DNA from: Hymenobacter negativus
Lineage (GTDB): Bacteria; Bacteroidota; Bacteroidia; Cytophagales; Hymenobacteraceae
NCBI RefSeq assembly: GCF_017571495.1
Contig: NZ_JAGETZ010000020.1
Span: 42,755 to 106,754 of the forward strand
Direction: 5' to 3'
Length of the DNA stretch: 64,000 bases
Position numbers and translations under genes: made by a program. The notes beneath the pieces were generated by a model. That model was not told where the DNA came from and did no database searches. It saw only the letters and a list, made by a program, of their open reading frames with translations. This document shows positions 57,301 to 64,000 of the stretch, piece after piece. Every line of letters begins with the position of its first letter. Within the stretch, counting starts at the first letter, position 1.

Positions 57301-59338
57301 GGCCGCTAACCAGAGCCGTCAGCGTGAGCGGTTGGTTCGTGAAAGTGGTGCCGCAGAAAACAATGGCTGAACTGGCGCAGGTGCCCGAACGCACGTCCAC
57401 CACCGCCCCAAAGCTTCCGGTGAAAGTCAGCGTTTGGGTGGTGCCACCGGCCGTGAAGCTGTACCACACATCATTCGCATTGGTGGCGAAGCCGCAGCCA
57501 GTAGTAGGCGCCAACGACTGCGATGCGCCCGCTACCGTGCCACTCACCGGGATGCAGGCGGTGTTCACGGTCAGGGCCACAGCGCCAGTGCACTCGTCGT
57601 TGGCTGGCGGCGTGGGCCCGGGCGTGAGACAAAGCGTGAAAGCAGCATTGCCCGGCAAAGGCAGCCCCGTAGCATTGGGGTAGAGGCGCAGAAAGTAAGA
57701 TTGGCCGCTGGTCAGGCCACTAAGGATGAGCGGTTGGTTCGTGAAAGTAGTGCCGCAAAACACGCTGGCCGAACTGGCGCAGGTGCCCGAACGGACCTCG
57801 ACCACGGCTTGGAAACCGCCTGTAAAAGTCAGGGTTTGAGTAGCGCCACCGGCCGTGAAGCTGTACCACACATCGTTCGCGTTGGTGGTAAAACCGCAGG
57901 CAGCAGCGGGCAGCGACTGCGAGGCGCCGTTCACCGTGCCGGCCACCGGCGTAGTGCAAGCCGTGGTTACAGGCAGGGCTACGGCGGTGGCGCACTCGTC
58001 GTTGGCCGCCGGCGTAGGTCCGGGCGTCAGGCACAGCGTGAACTGCGCGTTGACGGGCGGCGCGATGTTATTATTAGGGTACAGCCGCAAGAAATAGGGC
58101 TGGCCGATGGTCAGGCCAGTCAGTGTGAGTGGCTGGTTTGTGAAGGTGGTGCCGCAGAACACGCTGGTTGAGCTGGCGCAGGTACCGGAGCGCACATCAA
58201 CCACCGCCTGAAAGTTGCCGTTGAAGGCCAGCGTCTGGGTAGTTCCACCGGCCGTGAAGCTGTACCACACGTCATTGGCCGTTGCAGCAATGCCACAGTT
58301 GGCAGTAGACGGCAGCGACTGGGTAGCGCCGCTCACCGTGCCGGCCACTGGTGTGGTGCAGGCCGTGGTTACGGGCAGGGCGACGGCACCCGCACAGTCG
58401 TCGTTGGTGAGGGGGGTGGGGGTGGTGGCGCACACAGCAATGTTGCCGCTGATACGGTCGCCGAATGACCAAACCCGGACGAAAAGCACCTCCCCTGGGG
58501 TGCGGCCCGTGAAGGAAAGCAAGGACTTGAGGTTGCCCGCGCCATCGTCGTTGCAGCCAATATCCGTCAGGGCACCGCACGTACCCGAGTACATGCTCAT
58601 GCCCGTGTCGCCCACATCGCTGCCGGTCGCGGACACTACCGTCTGCACGGTGACGCTGCCGCTGGCGGGCACCGTCACCGAAAACCACAGGTCGCGGCCC
58701 AGGTAGTTGCCACAAGTGGGGGCTGCAACGCTTGCGCTGGCTGTAGCCAGTGTATTGTCGGCGCTCACGGTGTTGGTGCAGGCACCCGTGGTGTTCACCG
58801 GCACGGCAATGGCCCCGGCGCAGTCGTCGTTGGTTGGCCCCGTGGCGCCCTGCCCAATACACAGCGCAAACGTGCTGCTGATGCCGGTAGGCGGCGTGTT
58901 GGTGGCCGGATATATCCGAATAAAATAGCTCTGCCCGCTCACCAGCCCGCCCACTGGCACAGCAGCCGTGTTGTTGTTGGCAATGGTAGCACAGAAAACA
59001 CTGGTCGAAGCCGTGCATGAGCCACTGCGCACATCCAGAATAGCGGCAAAGCGCGGAGCCAACGTCACGAGGTGGTTGGTGCTGGTAGCCGTGAAGCTAT
59101 ACCACACGTCCAGAGCCGAGGTAAGTCCAAACCCGCAGGCGGTGGTGGGCGCCAGGCTCTGCGTGGCGGTGGCCACCGTACCGTTTACGGGCACTGTACA
59201 GACGCTGGAAGTCGTTAGGGCGACGGCCGTGGTGCAGTCGTCGTTGACCACCTGAGCGTGGGCTATGCTACTGAATAGCAGCAGCAATGCCCACGCAAAA
59301 GAGGTGCATTGAATGAACAAGCGTATTTTTTGCTTCAT
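54377..59338 (-). CDS. Giant secreted repeat protein with FnIII domains and type IX sorting tail
   Basis: 1653 residues. A signal peptide ends at IAHAQ. Eight modules of about 135 residues follow, beginning near 32, 168, 310, 444, 578, 711, 848 and 985; most have the pattern ND(D/E)C-AVAL, CG-ANDVWYSFTA, VDVRSGTC and YFLR(L/I)YPN. Modules two and eight are a variant with DLWFSVTVPASG and DVGDTGMSMYSG-type phrases. Three fibronectin type III domains (about 1124-1418; TTYTVEYGLQ, GTAYCFYVRQDCPG) precede a last related module near 1421 and a type IX tail (LLVYPNPSNTGQLTLKLGN near 1572). The repeated cysteines suggest disulfide-stabilised beta-sandwiches. It is likely a surface adhesin or stalk, which is inference. 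No enzymatic domain was seen. Confidence 0.9.
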   Translation of the reverse strand: MKQKIRLFIQCTSFAWALLLLFSSIAHAQVVNDDCTTAVALTTSSVCTVPVNGTVATATQSLAPTTACGFGLTSALDVWYSFTATSTNHLVTLAPRFAAILDVRSGSCTASTSVFCATIANNNTAAVPVGGLVSGQSYFIRIYPATNTPPTGISSTFALCIGQGATGPTNDDCAGAIAVPVNTTGACTNTVSADNTLATASASVAAPTCGNYLGRDLWFSVTVPASGSVTVQTVVSATGSDVGDTGMSMYSGTCGALTDIGCNDDGAGNLKSLLSFTGRTPGEVLFVRVWSFGDRISGNIAVCATTPTPLTNDDCAGAVALPVTTACTTPVAGTVSGATQSLPSTANCGIAATANDVWYSFTAGGTTQTLAFNGNFQAVVDVRSGTCASSTSVFCGTTFTNQPLTLTGLTIGQPYFLRLYPNNNIAPPVNAQFTLCLTPGPTPAANDECATAVALPVTTACTTPVAGTVNGASQSLPAAACGFTTNANDVWYSFTAGGATQTLTFTGGFQAVVEVRSGTCASSASVFCGTTFTNQPLILSGLTSGQSYFLRLYPNATGLPLPGNAAFTLCLTPGPTPPANDECTGAVALTVNTACIPVSGTVAGASQSLAPTTGCGFATNANDVWYSFTAGGTTQTLTFTGSFGAVVDVRSGTCASSAIVFCGTTFTNQPLTLTALVSGQTYFLRIFANANVQPLPANAAFTICLTPGAAAAANDDCSAAVAIAVVQNCANSTNGTVVGASQSLPPSGSCGTATTAADVWYSFVAGGITQQITLNPRFGAVLDVLSGTCTNSTSIFCTTVFAGNTTGTIVGGLTSGQTYFIRIYANGTVQPVPANATFTLCVSPAPAPPVNDECTAAVALTVGTTCTAPVSGTVEAASQSLPPAANCGFAAMANDVWYSFTASGVAQLITLNSRFGAVVDVRTGTCASSTSLTCLTVQPGSTTGTSIGGLTSGQTYYLRIYANGTAPTSANATFTLCVTTPPPPPINDDCAGAINIPVQFGTTCVSQTTADNTDATGSTGAPVPTCASYQGRDLWFSVTVPASGIVTVRTVVPTIGTDVGDTGMSIYSGACTTLTQLDCDDDGAGNLKSLLTITGRTPGEVLYVRVWGYNGTRLGTLAVCATSPTNCTTPTAPVAASVTATTAQLNWQPGGTPATGTTYTVEYGLQGFALGAGTVVTGLTTASTQLTSLQPGTAYCFYVRQDCPGGNGSSAYAGPICFTTPCAVPTSPTATAITNSSAQLGWQTAGTPPSGTTYTVEYGLQNFVLGTGTVISGITSPSFQLTGLQAGTAYCFYVRQDCPGSTGNGAYAGPACFTTTAASGNCASPTNPTATPTVSTVQLAWQPGGTPATGTTYTVQYGLQGFVLGTGITVSGIVSANVLLTGLAAATSYCFYVRQDCPGAAGSSAFVGPICFQTLATGGGPANDDPCGAVTLALTPTGSPLQPISSTNVGATTSAQPGIGAPTCSPATTQRDVWFAMTPATGVTSVTLTLTGAPAGMVRVFSAPNCTTGPFTLVSCRSSGVNNTSLGTITLTGLTPGARYYLAVSGYGAADTPGAFTISGAIPTAARVQADTNALLVYPNPSNTGQLTLKLGNATARPSTISLVNVLGQVVRTATLAGGTTEHVLNTHDLATGLYTVRVVSGSAVFTRKVTLE
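56350..59240 (-). repeat. Tandem coding repeats of about 400 bp in the giant surface protein
   Basis: The module starts lie at about 58835, 58408, 58005, 57605, 57205, 56793 and 56384 on the minus strand, spaced roughly 400-430 bp. Neighbouring units between 57170 and 58410 share long identical runs, for example around the code for DVWYSFTAGG and TCASS-SVFCGTTFTNQP. Such similarity would allow unequal recombination. Confidence 0.8.
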
Positions 59339-59542
59339 AAAACAGGGGAAAGAAGGGGTGAAAGAAAGAGCGGTAGTGAGAGGAAAGAAAGCCTGACACG
59401 CAGGTTGCCGAAGCTATAAATTTTCCCGCAAAAATCCAGCCATTAACTAGATATTCAGGAATAACTAATTTAAACAACGGGCCATTGTGTAGGATGCTGG
59501 CTACGTGGTTATCGGGCCGGGCCGGGCTGGCGGGCAGCACTG

Positions 59543-62197
59543 GTGGGCAGCCACCCGTCCGGGGCAGTGGGCAACTTATGCTTGTGCTTAGGGGTTGGGC
59601 AACGGGAGGTGGCGGCTTTATCTTTACTATTCGCCCCTGCCCTACTTGCCGCTTTGAGTCTTACGCTTGATTTTATTTCCCCCGTCGCCGCACCTGCGCC
59701 TGACCGGGTTACCCTGTTTGCCGACGTCATTCTGCCCCTGCCCTTGCCCCGGCTCTACACCTACCGGGTGCCGTATGAGCTGAACGACAACGTGGTAATC
59801 GGAGGGCGCGTCATCGTGCAGTTTGGAGCCAAAAAGACGCTCAGTTGCATTGTAGCGGCTGTGCACGAGACCGCACCCAAGGAATACCAGGCCAAATACA
59901 TCCTCGAATTCATCGACGATGCCCCGGTGGTCACGCAGCCGCAGCTCAAGCTGTTCCGCTGGATGGCCGACTACTACATGTGCACCATTGGGGAGGTCAT
60001 CAATGCGGCGCTGCCCTCGGCGCTCAAGCTCAGCTCGGAGTCGCGCATTCAGTTGCACCCTGGCTTTTCACGGGAGGAGAACGAGTACCCACTTTCCACC
60101 CAGGAAGAGCTGATTGTGGATGCGCTGGGCACCGTGGAAGAGGGCAAGGCCCTCACCTTCACCGAAGTCGGCGACCTGCTCGGCATCACCTCCTTCCATA
60201 AGGTGATAAAGTCGCTGATGCACAAGGACGTCATCTTCCTCTTCGAGCACACCGCCGACAAGTACGCGCCCAAAGTGGTGAAGAAAGTACGGCTGGCCCA
60301 TCATTTCGTGTCCGAAGCCTCGCTGGAACAACTCTTTACCCAGCTCACCAGCAAGCCCAAGCAGCTCGACGTGCTGATGAAGTACATGCAGCGCGTGCCT
60401 GTGTACCAGAACGAGCACGCCAACCAGGCCGGCATCGAGAAAGCCTACCTGGCCAGCAGCCCGCACCTCTCGGCCTCGGCCGTAAACACACTCATCAAGA
60501 ATGGCGTGCTGGAGCAGTTCGACCAGATTGTGTCCCGTTTCCCGCTCGAAAACGAGCCCGCCCTGCAGCTGAACTTCTCGCTTAGCGAGGCCCAGACCAC
60601 GGCGCGGGACGAGATAATGTCCCACTTCGGCAACCAGGAAATCGTGCTGCTGCACGGCGTGACTGGCGCGGGCAAAACCGAGATTTACATCGACCTCATC
60701 CGCAAGGCCATGGACGGCGGCGGGCAGGTGCTCTACCTGCTGCCCGAAATCGCCCTCACCGCCCAGATTGTGACCCGCCTGATGCGCGTGTTCGGCTCGC
60801 GACTGGGTGTGTACCACTCCAAATTCTCCGACAACGAGCGGGTTGAAGTCTGGAACGGCGTACTCTCGGGCCGCTTTCAGGTGGTGATTGGCGTGCGTTC
60901 GGCAGTTTTTCTGCCCTTCGATAACCTCGCCCTCATCATCGTGGACGAGGAGCACGAATCCAGCTATAAGCAGTACGACCCTGCCCCGCGCTACAACGCC
61001 CGCGAAGTTGCCCTGATGATGGCCAACTTCCAGGGTGCCAAAACCCTGCTGGGCTCGGCCACACCCGCCGTCGAAACTTACTACCAGGCCAAGCAGGGAC
61101 GCTACGGGCTGGTGAGCCTCACCAAGCGCTTTGGCGAGGCCGGCATGCCGGATATTGAGTTGGTGGATACCCGCAAAGCCCGCGAGCACAAGACCATGCA
61201 CAACCACTTTACCGCCGACCTGCTGGGCGAAGTGGAGCGCACATTGGGACGAGAGGAACAGGTAATTCTGTTCCAGAACCGCCGCGGCTACGCGCCCGTG
61301 GTGGCGTGCCAGGACTGCGGCTGGATTCCCAAGTGCACCAACTGCGCCGTGAGCCTGAGCTATCATAAGCACAGCCACGAGCTGCGCTGCCACTACTGCG
61401 GCTACCACGACCCGATGGTGAGCAAGTGCCCCGCCTGTGGTTCCCGCGCCGTAAAAACCCAGGGGTTCGGCACCGAGAAGATTGAGGACGACCTCAAAAT
61501 CATGCTACCCCAGGCCAACATCCAGCGCATGGACTTGGATACCACCCGCGCCAAAAACAGCTACCAGCAAATCATTGCCGACTTTGAAAAGCAAGCCACC
61601 AATGTGCTCGTCGGTACCCAGATGGTGACTAAGGGGCTCGACTTCGCCAATGTAAGCTTAGTAGGCATTATTAACGCCGACAGCATTATTCATTACCCGG
61701 ATTTCCGGGCGCATGAGCGGGCCTACCAGATGTTTGTGCAAGTGAGTGGCCGGGCCGGGCGGAAGGGCAAAAAAGGCAAGGTCATCATCCAGACGGCCGA
61801 CCCGACGCAGGTGATTTTCGATAAAGTCATCCGCAACGACTACGTCGAGTTCTACAACTACGAAATCGTGCAGCGGCACGAGCACGGCTACCCGCCGTTT
61901 ATGCGCGTCATCAAGATGACGGTAAAGCACATCGACCAAAGCGTGGGCGAGGCCGCGGCCATTTTGCTGACCCAGGAGTTGGTGGAACGGTTGGGCCGGG
62001 CCGCCGTGCTGGGTCCCGAAGCGCCTTACATCTTCCGCATCCGCAACTTTTACCTGCAGGAAATCACCATCAAGCTCGACCGCGCCCACACCGTACTCAA
62101 GCAGGCCAAGCAACTGATTTGCGAAGCCATGGACGTGGTGCGCGACCAAAAGGAATTCAAGCAAGCCCGGCTGGTAGCCGACGTGGACCCGATGTAG
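59543..62197 (+). CDS. priA: Primosomal protein N' (PriA helicase)
   Basis: Up to 884 residues. The PriA N-terminal domain begins RVTLFADVILPLPLPRLYTYRVP near residue 55. The helicase part has Walker A GVTGAGKTEIY near 373, DEEH box VDEEHESSYKQYD near 470, LLGSATPAVETYYQA, and the zinc region CQDCGWIPKC, CTNC, CHYCGYH and CPACGS with eight cysteines. FQNRRGY, GFGTEKIEDDL and TQMVTKGLDF follow. PriA restarts stalled replication forks by loading the primosome. The start is not settled: the GTG at 59543 gives 50 residues without homology, and in-frame GTG at 59567 or 59609 and TTG at 59654 are shorter options; no ATG lies in the right place. Confidence 0.95.
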   Translation: MGSHPSGAVGNLCLCLGVGQREVAALSLLFAPALLAALSLTLDFISPVAAPAPDRVTLFADVILPLPLPRLYTYRVPYELNDNVVIGGRVIVQFGAKKTLSCIVAAVHETAPKEYQAKYILEFIDDAPVVTQPQLKLFRWMADYYMCTIGEVINAALPSALKLSSESRIQLHPGFSREENEYPLSTQEELIVDALGTVEEGKALTFTEVGDLLGITSFHKVIKSLMHKDVIFLFEHTADKYAPKVVKKVRLAHHFVSEASLEQLFTQLTSKPKQLDVLMKYMQRVPVYQNEHANQAGIEKAYLASSPHLSASAVNTLIKNGVLEQFDQIVSRFPLENEPALQLNFSLSEAQTTARDEIMSHFGNQEIVLLHGVTGAGKTEIYIDLIRKAMDGGGQVLYLLPEIALTAQIVTRLMRVFGSRLGVYHSKFSDNERVEVWNGVLSGRFQVVIGVRSAVFLPFDNLALIIVDEEHESSYKQYDPAPRYNAREVALMMANFQGAKTLLGSATPAVETYYQAKQGRYGLVSLTKRFGEAGMPDIELVDTRKAREHKTMHNHFTADLLGEVERTLGREEQVILFQNRRGYAPVVACQDCGWIPKCTNCAVSLSYHKHSHELRCHYCGYHDPMVSKCPACGSRAVKTQGFGTEKIEDDLKIMLPQANIQRMDLDTTRAKNSYQQIIADFEKQATNVLVGTQMVTKGLDFANVSLVGIINADSIIHYPDFRAHERAYQMFVQVSGRAGRKGKKGKVIIQTADPTQVIFDKVIRNDYVEFYNYEIVQRHEHGYPPFMRVIKMTVKHIDQSVGEAAAILLTQELVERLGRAAVLGPEAPYIFRIRNFYLQEITIKLDRAHTVLKQAKQLICEAMDVVRDQKEFKQARLVADVDPM

Positions 62198-62218
62198 CAC
62201 CAAGCGTTTTCAGGCAAT

Positions 62219-62253
62219 AAAAAGGCCCGCTCAATAACTGGGCGGGCCTTTTT
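62219..62253. terminator. Bidirectional terminator between priA and the lipoprotein gene
   Basis: AAAAAGGCCCGC (62219-62230) pairs perfectly with GCGGGCCTTTTT (62242-62253) between two convergent genes. Confidence 0.92.
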
Positions 62254-62275
62254 GCTGAAGGAAACCGGGCAGGAC

Positions 62276-62896
62276 CTACAATTGGTCGAGCAGCCAGAGG
62301 ACGATGAAAATCAAGCCAATAATGGCGACGATGGTACCAATCAGGCCATTGATAAGGCCCAAGAGCAAACCGACCAGCAGCAAGATAATGCCGATGCGCA
62401 GGTTGCCATCGATGCCGCCGCGCGCGGTAGAAGCCGTGTTGTCTTGCTGACGAGCGGTGGCTTTGTGCATTGCCTTGTCAAGCTTGCGGGCCACTTTGTT
62501 CAGTGCCAGGCGCTGCACCGCATTGAGCTTGGGTGTGGGGGCGGTGCTGGTAGTAGCAGTGGCTGAGGGAGTGCTGAGCGACTTAGCAGCTACTGCTTCG
62601 GCTGGTTTGGCAGCGGTGGTTTTGGATTGGGCTTTTGCCGGGGCCGGAGCGGCGCTGGCCACTGCGGCGGGGGCTGCTACGGGCTCTGAAACCACCGTTG
62701 CGGGCGCTTCGGCGGCAGGGGTTTCGGTGGCGGCTGCACTGGGAGCAGCGGGCACTGGGGTGGATACGCGGGTTACGCCGTGGTACGAAGCGCCTTTCGG
62801 CAGCATGGCGTATTCGGCACGGTTGCAGCTACCGAGAGAGAGCCCGCAGACCGCGACGGCAACAAGCTTGGCAAGAACAGAGAAGTGGTTTTTCAT
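62276..62896 (-). CDS. Ala/Pro-rich lipoprotein with two hydrophobic C-terminal segments
   Basis: 206 residues from the ATG at 62896 (MKNHFSVLAKLVAVAV). A lipobox GLSLGSC gives a lipidated Cys near residue 24. A short conserved-looking part (NRAEYAMLPKGASYHG) is followed by about 90 residues rich in Ala, Pro, Thr and Ser, a basic helix (KLNAVQRLALNKVARKLDK) and two glycine-spaced hydrophobic segments (RIGIILLLVGLLLGLINGLI, then a final one before LLDQL). I recognise no named family. It may span the periplasm from a lipid anchor to a membrane hairpin; that is a guess from layout. Confidence 0.7.
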   Translation of the reverse strand: MKNHFSVLAKLVAVAVCGLSLGSCNRAEYAMLPKGASYHGVTRVSTPVPAAPSAAATETPAAEAPATVVSEPVAAPAAVASAAPAPAKAQSKTTAAKPAEAVAAKSLSTPSATATTSTAPTPKLNAVQRLALNKVARKLDKAMHKATARQQDNTASTARGGIDGNLRIGIILLLVGLLLGLINGLIGTIVAIIGLIFIVLWLLDQL

Positions 62897-63120
62897 TGGT
62901 AAGCGGGTAAATGGAAACAAGCGAGAATGCCCGTTCTACGGCCAAAACTACAAATAGGCGATTGTTTCGATGTTTTTTCTTTCAATGGGAGAAGAGCCGA
63001 CAGTTATTCAGCACATTGGCAAAATACTTGCGCCGGTACCGGCATGCAGGCATTGGGGCCGGCTGAACGCACCTTTGGAAATTGCTGTTAATACCCCAAA
63101 TGTGCTTACTTGCGATTCGT

Positions 63121-63918
63121 ATGAATTATTATGTTTCAACCTGGCAACGGGTAGCAGGAATTGTAGGATTGGGGAGTAGCGCCGGATTATTGGTCATGAG
63201 TTGCACGCAGCTTCCGGCCGAAACCCGTCCCTCGGCGCTTTCCGAGAGCCGCATGCAAGCCATTGCCTTGCCCGATACCAGCGGCTATGAAACCCGCTCT
63301 CCACGCGACCCGAATGGCATTGGTACCTACTACTTAGGCCGGCAGATTGCGCACGTAATGGGCCACGAAGGCGCAAGCTGGCTGGAGCGCAACGGCCGCA
63401 AGCAGGAAGAAGGCACCGACCTGCTGCTGAAAGAACTTAACCTGAAGCCCACCGACGTGGTGGCTGATATCGGGGCCGGCACAGGCTTTTTCTCATTTCA
63501 GCTGGCCAAGCGAGTGCCCGAGGGCCAGGTGCTGGCCGTAGATATTCAGCCCGAGATGATGACGGCGCTCCAAGCCAACAAGCGCAAGCTCAAAATCAGC
63601 AACGTGCGCCCCGTGTTGGGCACCACCACCAACCCCGCCCTGCCCAAGGACAGTGTAGACCTGGTCCTCATCGTGGATGCTTACCATGAGTTTGACCACC
63701 CGCGCGAAATGGGCCGCGCCATCCGGCGGGCACTACGCCCCGGCACCGGCCGCCTCGCACTGGTAGAATACCGCGCCGAAGACCCCAACGTGCCCATCAA
63801 GCGCATTCACAAAATGAGTGTGGCGCAGGCCCGCAAGGAAATGGCCGCCATCGGCCTCACGCTGGCCGACTCCATCGAAACGCTGCCGCAACAGCACCTG
63901 CTGCTGTTTAAGAAGTAA
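63121..63918 (+). CDS. Class I SAM-dependent methyltransferase with lipoprotein-type signal
   Basis: 265 residues from the ATG at 63121 (MNYYVSTWQRVAGIVGLGSS). The N-terminus is a hydrophobic stretch ending in a lipobox-like LLVMSC (Cys near residue 28). After YETRSPRDPNGIGTYYLGRQIAHVMGHEGASWLER-like sequence comes motif I VVADIGAGTGFFSFQLA near residue 113, motif II VLAVDIQPEM, and a VDLVLIVDAYHEFDHP post-II region. The core is an intact Rossmann methyltransferase, yet the signal predicts export, where SAM should be absent. Homologues in COG4798 share this oddity. The substrate is unknown. The longer start at 63082 would place the signal internally and is less likely. Confidence 0.83.
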   Translation: MNYYVSTWQRVAGIVGLGSSAGLLVMSCTQLPAETRPSALSESRMQAIALPDTSGYETRSPRDPNGIGTYYLGRQIAHVMGHEGASWLERNGRKQEEGTDLLLKELNLKPTDVVADIGAGTGFFSFQLAKRVPEGQVLAVDIQPEMMTALQANKRKLKISNVRPVLGTTTNPALPKDSVDLVLIVDAYHEFDHPREMGRAIRRALRPGTGRLALVEYRAEDPNVPIKRIHKMSVAQARKEMAAIGLTLADSIETLPQQHLLLFKK

Positions 63919-63924
63919 TAGAAC

Positions 63925-64000
63925 GAGTACCCCGAATTGGCAATGCGGCCCATGTGAACGTCAATGTTTACACGGGCCGCATTGCCAATTCGGGGTACTC
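63925..64000. repeat. Perfect 27-bp inverted repeat at the right edge of the window
   Basis: GAGTACCCCGAATTGGCAAT and on to 63951 is exactly complementary to 63974-64000. The inner flank (ATGTGAAC against GTTTACAC) adds about six more pairs in eight. The hairpin begins six bases after the methyltransferase stop and runs to the last base. Whether a T run or more stem follows cannot be seen. Confidence 0.9.

Noticed and set aside
56350..59240. Regular repeats that could suggest a repeat array
   Set aside because: The units are about 400 bp, in frame and protein-coding, so they are domain repeats and not a CRISPR array.
60068..61408. A 446-codon open frame antisense to priA
   Set aside because: Its product is His/Gln/Val-rich with no domain, and the plus-strand PriA motifs cover the same bases; it is a composition effect of GC-rich coding DNA.

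Overview
The window looks like a GC-rich chromosome segment of a Bacteroidota member, most likely a Hymenobacter-type Cytophagales. Three kinds of evidence point there. Two large secreted proteins end in type IX secretion sorting tails. The respiratory genes are the alternative complex III plus caa3/aa3-type oxidase cluster typical of the phylum. The clearest promoters have the phylum's -33 TTG / -7 TAnnTTTG form (actA and rpsF, both with 19-nt spacers). The genus is inferred from general resemblance; no rRNA gene is present to confirm it.

Layout. 1-1.8 kb: the N-terminal part of an AraC-like regulator cut by the window edge, a decayed serine recombinase, and a GNAT acetyltransferase. 1.9-4.9 kb: a short-chain dehydrogenase and a secreted protein with two DUF4394 domains. 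4.9-13.4 kb: a MoxR-type cluster with RDD on the minus strand facing SpoIIM-like, membrane protein, DUF4129, DUF4350, a small protein, MoxR ATPase, a NADAR-domain protein and DUF58. 13.4-19.6 kb: two polytopic membrane proteins flanking a GH20 hexosaminidase, then a DEDDh exonuclease. 19.6-21.7 kb: a small AraC / NAD(P)-binding protein / DUF1772 unit. 21.7-29.5 kb: a very large outer-membrane-type protein downstream of a 1288-residue sensor kinase.

29.6-47.5 kb is the core of the window, a minus-strand respiratory cluster transcribed from one strong promoter at 47.5 kb. It encodes ActA-B-C-D-E-F (alternative complex III), oxidase subunits II and I, a terminator, then heme A synthase, heme O synthase, two subunit III paralogues, subunit IV, a cysteine-free SCO-like protein, DUF420, a small CxxC membrane protein and DUF983. 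Together they would oxidise menaquinol, pass electrons through c-type hemes to the copper-A oxidase, and make and insert heme a and copper. Several spacers in this cluster hold quasi-palindromes built from short repeated words. Three subunits carry histidine-rich segments, and the SCO-like protein has lost its copper ligands.

47.8-64 kb: rpsF-rpsR-rplI; a GSCFA-domain protein with a very long, basic, low-complexity tail; a DUF255 thioredoxin-fold protein; a 1653-residue repeat protein with a type IX tail; PriA helicase; an Ala/Pro-rich lipoprotein; and a methyltransferase with an apparent lipoprotein signal. The window ends in a perfect 27-bp inverted repeat that reaches the last base. No tRNA, rRNA, CRISPR array or intact mobile element was seen.
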